Positions 23,729-34,099 of a stretch of DNA of 64,000 nucleotides are shown in pieces. How positions within the stretch are numbered: position 1 is the stretch's first letter; each line of letters opens with the position of its first letter. The notes under the pieces were generated by a model. That model did not search any database and had not been told where the DNA came from. It saw only the letters and a program-made list of their open reading frames with translations. Position numbers and translations under genes: made by a program. Source of the stretch: Sipunculus nudus (taxonomy: Eukaryota > Annelida > Sipuncula > Golfingiida > Sipunculidae); NCBI GenBank assembly GCA_026874595.1, contig CM049311.1, positions 77,018,453-77,082,452 of the forward strand, read 5' to 3'.

Positions 23729-25800
23729 GCTCAGCTGACTATAAGTCAACTGAGCTATAGCGATGGTCCGTCGGCTGTCCGTCCGTCCGTCCGTACGGCA
23801 ATTAAACTGCCACGTTTTGAAACCGATGGACCTTCGAATCCGAAATTCGGCATAGAGCTATAGATGTGCCTAAAATCTCTTACCATACCGAAAATTAGGT
23901 CAATACGACTATTAAACGAAAAACCTGAATTTTCTATTAAATACCCATTGGCACACTTCAAGACTGACTAATATAAAAACCACTGATCTGTTTTTGATCA
24001 TATTTAATATTAATATTTCTCTATAAATTTCCTATAAACTAGTTGAAATAAGGTCAGTATTATGTAATTTCTTGAAGATATGAACCCGAACATGCACTTT
24101 GTAAAAAATCAGGAAAGATATTTACTCACTTAACATGAAAAATGTTGAAGCTAGAGACTTATTTAGGGACATAACTTTATTTAATCAAGATTCAATTGTA
24201 TACCCAAAATTAGAACTGAATCTTGCCAATTTTTCAAGTTATTAGCATTAATATAAAATCATTACCTTAAATTTCGCCCAACTTTGGCCATGGCATGTTT
24301 ATTTTTCCTGTAAGCAATGTTTTTATGATTTTAATATCATGGACACATAATGATTTCAGCTTCTCAATTCTGAAATTTGAAAGGAACTGGCCAAAAACGT
24401 TAGCTTTTTTTAAAGTTTTATGAGACAATGTCATACTCACACCTTGGCTCTCCTGAAGCCACTCTTCAGTCACCTGAATGTCACCCTTGTTGACCTTTCA
24501 GGCTAATTAAACACGCTTGAGGCAGGGCATTCTGGGCAGCCAGCCACCCTCTCCCTCTAGTAGTTGTTTTGGCTAACTGCATAACAAGAAACAATAATGA
24601 AATATTTTTTTTTTGTTTTATAATAACAACTTAAAGAAGAATTAATGGATAAGAAAATTGATAGTTAATGTGTAACAGGAATTACCTTGCAATTTTGATG
24701 TTGTGTGGATCTTGTATGAATGGCCCCAGATGTTTTCCAAATGACTCCATGTAGTCTCCTTTGAGTATTTTTCATTTCAATTTTAATAATGAAAAAAAAA
24801 ATAAAATAAAATTTTTCCTTACAATTAGGGATTACTTGAAGCAAATTAATGTTAATCAAAGATGTCGTTGATTATATTAAATTAATCTAAATTTCAAGCT
24901 CTTTTCCAAGTGTTTCAGTTTGTTCATTTATATTATAATTGCAAAATTAAAAAAAATAAATGAAATATATAAAAAATATAAAATATTTCTCAGACAAGTA
25001 CTCTTTAAAGCTGTCAGTATGTTTGACCTTTGACATTCAGACTCATGGCTGTATCAGCTGTCACATAATACTATGTAAATAATCAAAATTTATATTACTG
25101 ATTCCTTTATTTCAATTAAAAAAATTAAACATGCTCATCTCGATTTTGCTCCTTGTATAAGTTATTTGTTTATTTTTCACACATGTAATATAATCATAGC
25201 TGAGATTACTTTTCATTTTTTGTTGATACATGTATTGAAAAGGAATTAAATTATTCAAAGGTGATAAAAAAATCATATCCTAGACAAGTTCTCATTATGA
25301 TGTCAAAATGTTGATTATTGTCATAAGACTCTTGCTATGTTTAGTTTGTAGATTGATGTGAAATTATTCAAAAGTGATTAAATAGTTTAATTTTTTAAAA
25401 TAAAAAATTAAAGCCATAAAACCAGGTACTTATGATATTTATTTTAATTTGTGAAATTTGTATATCCTGGATTCTCAACAATTTTGTTGGAATGAAACTG
25501 AATATATACTCATGATATAAAATTTACATCATAACACTAACAAAAGGGTGTATGCTTGCAGCATCAGGCCAAGTCAAAACTTGTAAGGCAATAGCACTCC
25601 ATTTCCAAATGTAAATAATATAAATTACATCAATCCTCTTCTTTATATCCAAATCTTACATCACTTGAGTTAAATACCATCATCTCATACTACAGCTTAT
25701 TTTATCACACAAAACTAGCATTTGTCTACCCCCTCTTCCAAATCATATTATGTGATCATATATAACAGCTGAGCGCCGTGACCCATGGGTCCCTGGTTTT
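23729..25800 (+). mobile_element. Single-copy example of the modular head-body-tail repeat (about 2.07 kb)
   Basis: Begins with the hairpin GCTCAGCTGACT / AGTCAACTGAGC and GTCCGTCCGTCCGT, followed by TTTTGAAACCGATGGACC. It ends CAGCTGAGCGCCGTGACCCA followed by TGGGTCCCTGGTTTT. The outermost GCTCAGCTG and CAGCTGAGC are inverted copies of each other. The body from about 24297 matches 10672-12168. No long open frame is present, so it is non-autonomous. Because it has one head and one tail, it is the best reference for decoding the amplified locus at 5.7-14.1 kb. The superfamily could not be assigned. Confidence 0.8.
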
Positions 25801-26106
25801 TCAAAGGTCAACAAAAAGTACACCAAAGGCAACTTCAGTATTTTGATTTGATATATTACATTAACTTAATTTAAAGGGTTAAAAAGTTTTACAATGCAAT
25901 ACTGTTATGCTATACATTGTCTGTCAAAGTTTATTATAGACTGAACCCCTAAAATTGATTTATTGATTAATTGTATAAACTTAACATGCCCCTGAGCATG
26001 ATACCTTCGGCGTGCGTCATAACTGCGTACTTTTTTTTATCAAAATCCTAGCTAAGTTTATGGTGGATAGAGTAAATATTACAAATATTACTCCAAAATT
26101 GATTAT

Positions 26107-26118
26107 ATGAATATTCAT
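26107..26118. promoter_or_regulatory. POU-dimer (MORE-type) palindrome
   Basis: ATGAATATTCAT is a perfect palindrome that fits the MORE consensus ATG(C/A)ATAT(G/T)CAT, bound by POU-domain homodimers. It is the first of three copies upstream of the cold-shock exon. Function is inferred from the motif only. Confidence 0.4.
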
Positions 26119-26760
26119 GAAAGGAGACTGCGATGTTAAAGCGTCATAATCTTATTTTTTATCAGTTTCTTTAATGACTTCTACTCAAGTATAGCAGCAG
26201 TTTCTACGAATAAATTACAACCATTTATGTTACCGAACTATATTACAAATATTGTAAATTATTTTGTAAATTTGTAATCACAATTAAACGGTTGTACAGA
26301 GTTAAATGACAAGAAACACATATTTCTAAATTCAAGAATGGCTTACTTATTTCGGGATAAAGGGAAATTAATAAAACTTCCACCTCTCCTATTTATATTT
26401 AGCAGATTAAAAATATATTTCATTATCAAACAAGCAAATTTTAATTGCTGTTGTTTTGATCATTTTAATCCCAATCGAAATCAACAACTCCTTCATGAAT
26501 CTTGTTGTTACTCGGATACTTACTGAATATTCAGTAAACGGTCTAACAAATATCATCCATGTCTTAAGGCAAGACAATGCCACCTTCAACATCCATAATG
26601 TATATAATTTAGTTGACTTCTGGTCAGCAAGGTGTTGTTGTGAAGACATTAGAATTAGCAATCTTAAAACTGGTTTAATAACAACTTGACACCCTTATTG
26701 AATATTCAATAGAGATATGTCATAGAGGTTTTAGGGGAATGTTAACATATTAAACATGCT

Positions 26761-26844
26761 GAAAACGCATTTGGTTCATCTGGCATGAATATTCATTTGT
26801 AAAATGTTGTAAAAGCATTTGGTACATCTGTCATGAATATTCAT
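26761..26844 (+). repeat. Tandem 48-bp duplication carrying two POU-dimer palindromes
   Basis: Two adjacent copies of AA(C/A)GCATTTGGTTCATCTG-like sequence each end in ATGAATATTCAT, at 26785-26796 and 26833-26844. The second is 53 bp upstream of the exon boundary. The MORE-type match and the duplication are directly visible; a regulatory role is inference. Confidence 0.7.
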
Positions 26845-26896
26845 AAGATATGTAACATAGATTGCATTCTAACACTGTTGTTTCGTTTTGTAACAG

Positions 26897-26991
26897 GCAG
26901 ACGAAGAGGTCGAGTAAAATGGTTCAACGTAGTCAAGGGGTATGGGTTTATAACCCCTCATGATGGGGGAACAGAAGTATTCGTTCATCAG
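26897..26991 (+). CDS. lin-28 (probable): Internal exon encoding the N-terminal half of a Lin-28-like cold-shock domain
   Basis: The exon supplies the last two bases of a codon (Gly if the preceding base is G), then 31 codons reading [20 protein letters not shown], then [11 protein letters not shown]. Hallmarks of the cold-shock fold are present: KWFN, the RNP1 motif KGYGFI and the RNP2 motif VFVHQ, whose aromatic residues stack on single-stranded RNA. The P-x-DGG-x-x-VFVHQ layout fits invertebrate Lin-28 better than Y-box proteins, which have NRNDTKEDVFVHQ here. Lin-28 binds let-7 precursors and mRNAs and regulates developmental timing; a full protein also has two CCHC zinc knuckles, not found in this window. 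The acceptor (branch-like CTAAC, T-rich tract, AG at 26895-26896) and donor (CAG/gtaaga) are both strong. The exon starts in phase 1 and ends in phase 0. The second half of the domain must lie in a further exon. A different single-domain cold-shock gene is the main alternative. Confidence 0.82.
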
Positions 26992-28039
26992 GTAAGAACC
27001 AGTTCTCTTCTCTGTTTGTGTACCTATCTGGTTTTGATGTCCCTATATGTATGTGTCTTCACAATTTTCATGCAAGAACATCACATAAAATAGTGTGAAA
27101 TCTCCGCCCGAAACACTTCAAACACTCACGCCAAAATGTTTGTACTCATATGTAGCTTACATGAAGAACTTAGAATTGTACAATATGTAAAAGCAAATAA
27201 ATATTGCACTTTTGGATAATACACGTTAATAAGTTCATAAAAGATGTACAAGGAAAGTAAGGCATAAAATAATGACCCCTTTTCAGCTCATATTAACAAT
27301 ATCGAAGTATTGTCACTTACTGGCAACTGACTTACTTCTTGTTGGCAAGAACTGGGTCTGTGAGCAGCTCTCTTTAACCAGGTTTGTTTACATGGTGTGC
27401 TCTGGAAGCACAAAGGCTGCGAAACACCGCTTGCGCTGTTGCAAGGTAAAGGATCCTCTTGTTACACTTACACGACTTCACATGAATTTTTTTAAAATCC
27501 TTTTTTTGTTCACAATGAGTAAACTATACGTATTAACGCGTGTTCTCTTTCCAGAAATACAAAATGTATTATTTTTATCTCACCTCTTCATATATTTTAA
27601 TGTAATATTTACTTTTACCTAGACGAGACTGTGATTTTGCCTGAGCGAGATTGCAACTGTGATCTTGCCTAGACGGATTTGAAACACGCCTAGACTATTA
27701 ATATATACACATTTATATAAAAAGACAAACGGTTTGAATGTAGTAAAACAGAATGGAATTTCATTGGGAAAAAAACACCGACTTTTGAATGACCACATTT
27801 CTTCTCCAATCATTGTTTAATCTGTATTATAAATTTGTTTTTATGATTATATATTTTTTGTATTATTAATAAAATTACATTATTTGTATTACAAATATCC
27901 AGTTTGTTTAAACAGTATTTGATGAAATCAAGGCGTTTATATAAACTCCTTGGTGAAATATACCTGGTTTCAATCAGAAATGCTCGCACCCATGGAAGAG
28001 GATTAATAAAAAAGTTTACAACACGATATAAATCTATTT

Positions 28040-28040
<1 letters not shown>
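26992..28040 (+). other. Intron downstream of the cold-shock exon
   Basis: Begins with a consensus donor, gtaagaacc. A somewhat GC-richer patch at 27290-27470 has an open frame with two donor-like sites but no recognisable protein. A short diverged direct repeat (GAGACTGTGATTTTGCCT / GCAACTGTGATCTTGCCT) lies at about 27624-27673. Confidence 0.55.

Positions 28041-28094
<54 letters not shown>
28041..28094. repeat. (TA)n microsatellite
   Basis: TA run of about 54 bp with one interruption. Confidence 0.97.
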
Positions 28095-28096
<2 letters not shown>

Positions 28097-28437
28097 ATTC
28101 TAACATGAAAAAGTCATGGGATGAATATAACAGCTAATGCATTATGTTGTTATGAGACAAAAAAATATATTCTTCTAAGTCACATCACAGGTTAATGATG
28201 TGAATAGATGACATATTCTTGCCACCCGCTGATGTGTATTAAAACTAAATACTTACCCATATTAAGATATTAGTTCTATATAAATTAATATTTGATTGTT
28301 AAGATCAATTGCAAATAAAATGCGATACTGTGAAATATTTGTTTAAACGTGTACTCACTGGTCTGCAGACCCACATGAATTGTTTATATATTCAACAACT
28401 TTTGTAAACAACTAAATGCTACTCACACACGCATATT

Positions 28438-28491
<54 letters not shown>

Positions 28492-28500
28492 CATATATAC
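28438..28500. repeat. Compound (CA)n(TA)n microsatellite
   Basis: A short CA run passes into a TA run and ends in CATACATATA-like sequence. Confidence 0.95.
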
Positions 28501-31366
28501 ACTCTTTTTTCGAAAATACCTAGTGTATATTTATATATATACCAACACAATTGAAAAATTGTTTCAGTTAAATTTGTTAACAGAACCAACCCATGTCACT
28601 TTAGTTTTTGAAATGTACAATGGAGGTATGTGATATATACAAAGATAGAAGCATTGAAATGTACATGTGGATGTCATGTCATGTGGTCATGTGTGTGAAA
28701 TATGCAACTTTGTCGTGGAACCACCGGTCAGAACAGGCAAACAACTTGTTTCCTGTCACGTGATCAAGTCCCTGACACGAGGGGTCAAGGATATTGAGGT
28801 CAGGGACGTTATTGTTTTGGTCAGTATCAGCTCAGAGTGCAAATATGGCCACGTTACTTAGCACGATTTGTTTTTGTATAAAATATGGTTTACATGTTAA
28901 GAAATAGCATAATTGCATTTCAAATGAATTTGTGGAAAGTATGTAATTTTAATTTAAGTACTTTTGATTTAAATTTATTTTCACACACATACACACACAC
29001 TGTTTCTTTCATAGGTGATAAAATTACTTCTATCTTGTATCATATTCTGTATGATATATTTTATTTTGTGTTCACGCGAGTAAAAAATACATTTAATAAG
29101 TGTTCAATCGAACATTTTATTTTGTATTTTACATTGAGTAACTGATGCAGTTGTGTGAAAACGATAATATCATAAGATTTGTCAAACACTGTTATTTTAA
29201 GTTCTATGTTCTGTGTCAAGGGAATAATATTTGTTACTAAAATATATATTTATATTTATCATCCTACGAATTTGTTATATGTTATACATTTTCATATAAC
29301 TATTGAAAAGAACATTAAGAGGTTTGTTTATTGTTTATTTAAATGAAATATTGAACGGTCTGTTTTGTTCTTGTAATATGTATGCATTGAAGGATGTTGG
29401 TATACTCACCAGTTAGAAATAAATCATCATGTTAATTTAAAGTCAAATAACCCTTTTCCACTCATGCTGTCTGTTGTTATTTGTTGTCATTTTGTCCATT
29501 TAATTTTATATTTAAGCGAAAGCAATATATATGGTGAGGGGAAAACGAGTGATTCATTAGAAAGAGTTCGCCTTGATACGTGTTTGCGTACTTGTGTAAT
29601 GTGTGAACAACATCCTGCCATGGAACATATCCATACTAACAGAAATCACGTGACCTTTGACCTGGTATACTTTCCCCGGCCCACCTCCCCGCTGACCCAT
29701 TTCCGCACTAAGAGAGGGTGGGGGACCCGTTTGGGGTTTTTGAGAAAAAAATCACACCTCAGCGTTTTGTCTCTTTGTATCAAAAAAAGATAATTGGGTT
29801 TAAGACTTTTTAATTTCTCATCTTTGCATCCCATTCAATGTTAAACGTAGGAGTTATGATATATTTCAAACTGAGTTGTTTGTAAATCGATAAATGTTTT
29901 TTATGTCCTAAATGTCCCCCTGGCCTCTTCCGCCGGTCGCTTCTGTCATAGAGAAGTAAGGATTGGGTTTGTGCATGTTTCTTCACTCTGAATCTACTAC
30001 AACCGGGGGAGGGGGTGGGACAAGGCCTTGAACCATGTGCCCTTGTTGTAAGCTCAGATGATATCGGGTAGACAGACCAGTTAAAAGCATTGTCTTGTAA
30101 CAAAGGCACCCTTTCCTACTTTAATTACTTGCCTTTAGCTGACAAAGTTACCAGGAGAAAAATTAGAAATGGTCAAAAGTTATTCCTTTAACATTTCTTT
30201 ATAGTTTGAAACACAATATAGGAAAAATATAAGCTTTTTGCGAATATTGTTTAACCATACTGTTATTTACGTTGCAGAAAATTCAGAAACATGTATTAGT
30301 TAAATGTGATTAGCGTTTTATCAAGGTGCAAAGTTTACTTGTTATATTGAAGCTGCCATACACCATGCTTAATTATTGCCCTCTGAAGGAATCACAATGT
30401 GTTTTACATTTATTTTTCATGTGAAATATCTTGCTTATTCAGACTTTTTCATATATTGTCCGTTTATGCAGTACAGACCTTACGTTTCTTTAATATATTA
30501 TTTTGACAAAGAATTCATATTATAAGCGGTGTACTTTAATCTCTTCTAAAATATCTTATTGAATTTCAAATGCATAAACAGAGAGACAATTTTAATTTCG
30601 AAGAATATTTTCTGCAACTGGTTTTTCATATTTTAAGAACTGAAGGAATGATTAAACTGGGGTAAACATTTCATCCAAAGAATAGAAAAAAATGTTGTCC
30701 CAACCTGTGCAATATGTAATGTCAATATATTACATAAATTCTGTAATTAAAGCAGTATATAATATATATTTTTTCTTGTACAAATAAACGGCAGATTGTG
30801 GATATGATATTGATTTTAGATGTACATGGTGTGAATATGTCAACTATACAGGCAAAAATAGACGAGTTATTTATCTTGCTTAATTTTATCAAATGAAAGT
30901 CTGTAATATATTTTGAACAACATGTGTTCATTAATATATGCACATTCATTAAAACCTAGTTTAAATGCGCCCAGGTTTAATGTAAAAAAAAAGATTGAAT
31001 GAAAGCTTAAGAAGATGAATTACAGTCCATATCTTTTTGTATGTTTGTTTCTCTTGTTTAACATCGCTCATCTGCAGGATTAATTACAATATATTTGAGA
31101 AATCTAGGAAAAAGGACATATGTATGCTTTTCTCAAATAAAATGTGTATATGAAGTTGTTCTTTGGGAGTGTTCCGAATTAGTTCAATTTTGATATAACA
31201 TTCTAATTGAGAAATATATTTGATACTCTCTTGATATATATTTGATATATTTATATATATATATATATCGACAGAAATAGATAGCATTTAGAATGTTATT
31301 AAAAAATAAACATAGATTTTCATATATATATACATGTATTGCTTCATATTTTATTGTGTCTATACG

Positions 31367-31367
<1 letters not shown>
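28501..31367. other. AT-rich non-coding stretch
   Basis: Contains a GC-richer segment at 28667-28861 with an open frame of 64 codons and an E-box CACGTG at about 28757. Another GC-richer segment at 29560-30110 includes a GGGGGAGGGGGTGGG-like run at about 30005. Neither yields a recognisable protein. The rest is AT-rich. Confidence 0.5.

Positions 31368-31422
<55 letters not shown>
31368..31422. repeat. (TA)n microsatellite
   Basis: Uninterrupted TA run of about 55 bp. Confidence 0.97.
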
Positions 31423-31425
<3 letters not shown>

Positions 31426-31440
31426 AGTGATATTTAAAGA

Positions 31441-31870
31441 GAAAAGGTCATACTTCAGTGTACCGGAGGAAAGAACATTCCAAATCGATTTTTTATATAA
31501 CGTGCGTTTTATTAATAACATTAACTTCGAGCAGTTATAAAAACGCTTAAACCAGATGTTTAAGAAAAAATATCATGAATTTTCTTTTATAAGAGGTATA
31601 AAATATATATTTATATATACGTTATAATCAAAGGGAAAGGAAATACTCCAGTGTACCGATTAAAAGAACATTCCAAATTCGATTTTTATTTAAAAGGGAA
31701 AAGAAAAGGACATACATGTACTTCAGTGTAGCGGAGGAAAGGACATTCCATATCGATATGTTTGTATATCATGCGTTTTAATAATAACATTGACTTCGAG
31801 CAGTTATAAAAACGCATAAACCAGGTGATTTAGCTAAAACATAATGAATTTTCTTTTAATAAGAGATAAA
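31441..31870 (+). repeat. Direct duplication of a 165-bp unit, with a partial middle copy
   Basis: Copy one (31441-31602) and copy three (about 31703-31870) share CTTCAGTGTANCGGAGGAAA, then GACATTCC-like sequence, and a TTCGAGCAGTTATAAAAACG segment. A partial copy at about 31634-31692 contains CTCCAGTGTACCGATTAAAA. Visible mismatches and small indels show the copies are not recent. The whole array sits between two TA microsatellites. No coding content was seen. Confidence 0.85.
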
Positions 31871-32013
31871 TCCACCTTCCTTCCAAGTGAACCCGCAAGA
31901 ATAATGATTAATAAACAGATAACATATATATTAAAACATCATAACTATATTTGTGCTTGGTATTTTTCAATATGAATTGCGTAACTTACCCATTGTCAAG
32001 AGATGATGAATAG

Positions 32014-32017
32014 ATAT

Positions 32018-32094
<77 letters not shown>

Positions 32095-32101
32095 CCCATA
32101 T
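32014..32101. repeat. (TA)n tract inside a longer palindrome
   Basis: ATATGGG at 32014-32020 and its reverse complement CCCATAT at 32095-32101 bracket about 74 bp of almost pure TA repeat, so the whole segment can form a single extended hairpin or cruciform. Other TA runs in the window lack such flanks. Confidence 0.9.
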
Positions 32102-32805
32102 GGTTTAAGAAAATTGAAGAAACTGGTTTCTCACTCTTCTCATGTTTATGTTTGCTTCATAAGTGAATTCTGATTTGGAAATAAATAATATATTTGAATA
32201 TAATTTTGTCAGTGTCTCAATTTATAGACACAATTCTTTATATTTTAAGTTTGTAATATGATCCATAATTCTATGAAGACTACTACTGGTGTTTGTTTGT
32301 CTGTTGAAAGTTACAAAGTATCTGGTTTTCTAACAAACAAAATCCCTCTTGGGCAGATCGCATGCAAGGATTGTACACTGCCAGGTCACAACAGGGCATG
32401 TACATATATGCGTTTAAAACTGTTAAATTGAAATGTCTCTTTGACTCCTTGAAAATTGGTTTTACGAATAGGACTTTATTAGGTTTATTAATATTTTTTT
32501 ATAATGGGATCATATGTCTGATCTGATTCACAGCGAAGACTGTGTTTATAATTATCTACGGACACACCCCGTTTATTTCTGTAAATAAATGTTACCGTCA
32601 AAACTACAACTGAAGCATTAAAGGTGTGCGAATAGCGTCATTTATAATTTATTAAAAGTCATTCTGTTGTTGATCACCACAGTTACCTGTTTTGGTAAAA
32701 CATTGTAATAGGAACAATGGGCATGGCTATAACCCAAAACAAATAAAATCAAATTAAAACGCAGGTTTAAAATTGTTTGTGAATAGTCACAAAAAATATG
32801 CATCA

Positions 32806-32810
<5 letters not shown>
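32102..32810. other. AT-rich non-coding stretch
   Basis: Nothing recognisable. Confidence 0.55.

Positions 32811-32852
<42 letters not shown>
32811..32852. repeat. (TA)n microsatellite
   Basis: TA run of about 40 bp. Confidence 0.96.
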
Positions 32853-32853
<1 letters not shown>

Positions 32854-32984
32854 AACGTCAGCTAAGGCTACTGATTCTTTTATAAAGTCGACATAGTATG
32901 GTGCGAGAAATTTATCTGAAAATCTCTTCTCCTTGCCATCATAAACATCACCTCATTAAAATTATCTTTATATGAAACACTCAT

Positions 32985-33180
32985 ATTCCACATGTGTCAG
33001 TTGTGTATGTGTATATATTTTGAGTGTATATATTGTGTGTATATGTTGTGTCTATGTGTTGTGTGTTTATGGTTTATATGTTTTGAGTGTATACATGTGT
33101 ATGTTTTGTGTGTATATGTATATGTTTTGTGTGTATGTTTATATATGTTTCTGTGTCTATTTGTACATGTTTCATGTTTT
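32985..33180. repeat. GT-rich low-complexity tract
   Basis: Irregular TGTGTATATGTTTTG-like repetition for about 200 bp. It yields overlapping cysteine/valine/tyrosine-rich frames on one strand and threonine/histidine-rich frames on the other. These are composition artefacts. Confidence 0.85.
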
Positions 33181-34099
33181 GTGTTTGTCCAGTTTCTGTT
33201 CATTTATGTGTCCACCGAATTCGGAATGCATTTAAAACAATTTTAAAAATGCATGCAACAATTAACAGAAATAAAGGCTTCCTGATTGAATATGTTAACG
33301 AAGTCATTAAATTTTCATATTAAATCAGCATTATTATTATCTGCACGCCACGAACATGCGCATGCGAACATGCGAACTAAGAAGTGACAATCTTTGGTCA
33401 TGTATTCTTATTATTTATATAGTATAATATTTCTCAACTTAATATGGTGTAATATGAACAAGATAGGCATTGATCAATGTCGTAAAAAAGTATGTTTTAC
33501 GCCCAGTGCTAATTTTGTACAACCACCCATGTTTTTAGAATGCTTAAAAATATTTTATATATTGATTTATGATAAGTTGACCATATGCATTCATGATGTC
33601 AGATATTAATCTAAACATGTAGCCAATTTTATTACCAAATATGTAAATATTCAGTCATGATACCTCATTACATTAAACCATGGTAACAAACTGTCAAAGG
33701 TAATAATACACCTGTAAAATGTAACTTAAATTTAATTCAAGATATTAGTTATAACTATATCATTTCATATCTGACTATTTAATTAATATTTTTACTTCGA
33801 CTTCATATCAAGATTTAATGAATGGTGTTTATAAACCAAAGCTTTAAACTGAGTAATATGCAAGGAGTTTTTATCATTAGTTCTTATAAACTCCTTGGTG
33901 TGAGTATAGTCTGGTATTGCCCTGCCTTGATTCAAATTCTTTCACAGCCTGCTATATGTTACTATGGAGATGCTCAAATAAATAGATACAAGGAAATCTT
34001 TTGACCATGGCCGATATATAACCTACATTTAGGTCTGTACCAGGAATCCGTTTTTAGATTCTAAGTAGGACGCTTCAACTGGTATGTTAGATAGTAGGG
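33181..34099. other. AT-rich non-coding stretch with a small hairpin
   Basis: Contains an inverted repeat: CAAGGAGTTT at 33861-33870 and AAACTCCTTG at 33888-33897. The AAACTCCTTGGTG segment also occurs near 27942. The stem is too short to argue for an RNA gene. Nothing else was recognised. Confidence 0.5.

Larger units (their letters stand above)
25801..26896 (+). other. Intronic sequence upstream of the cold-shock exon
   Basis: AT-rich and without recognisable coding sequence. Notable for at least five palindromes centred on GAATATTC: three as ATGAATATTCAT (listed separately), one as ACTGAATATTCAGT (26522-26535) and one as ATTGAATATTCAAT (26697-26710). A branch-point-like TTCTAAC lies at 26867-26873, followed by a T-rich tract and CAG at 26894-26896. 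Confidence 0.7.

Noticed and set aside
32972-33323. Overlapping cysteine-rich frames that might suggest a small secreted protein
   Set aside because: All three plus-strand frames and the minus strand are open together because of the GT-rich low-complexity sequence.
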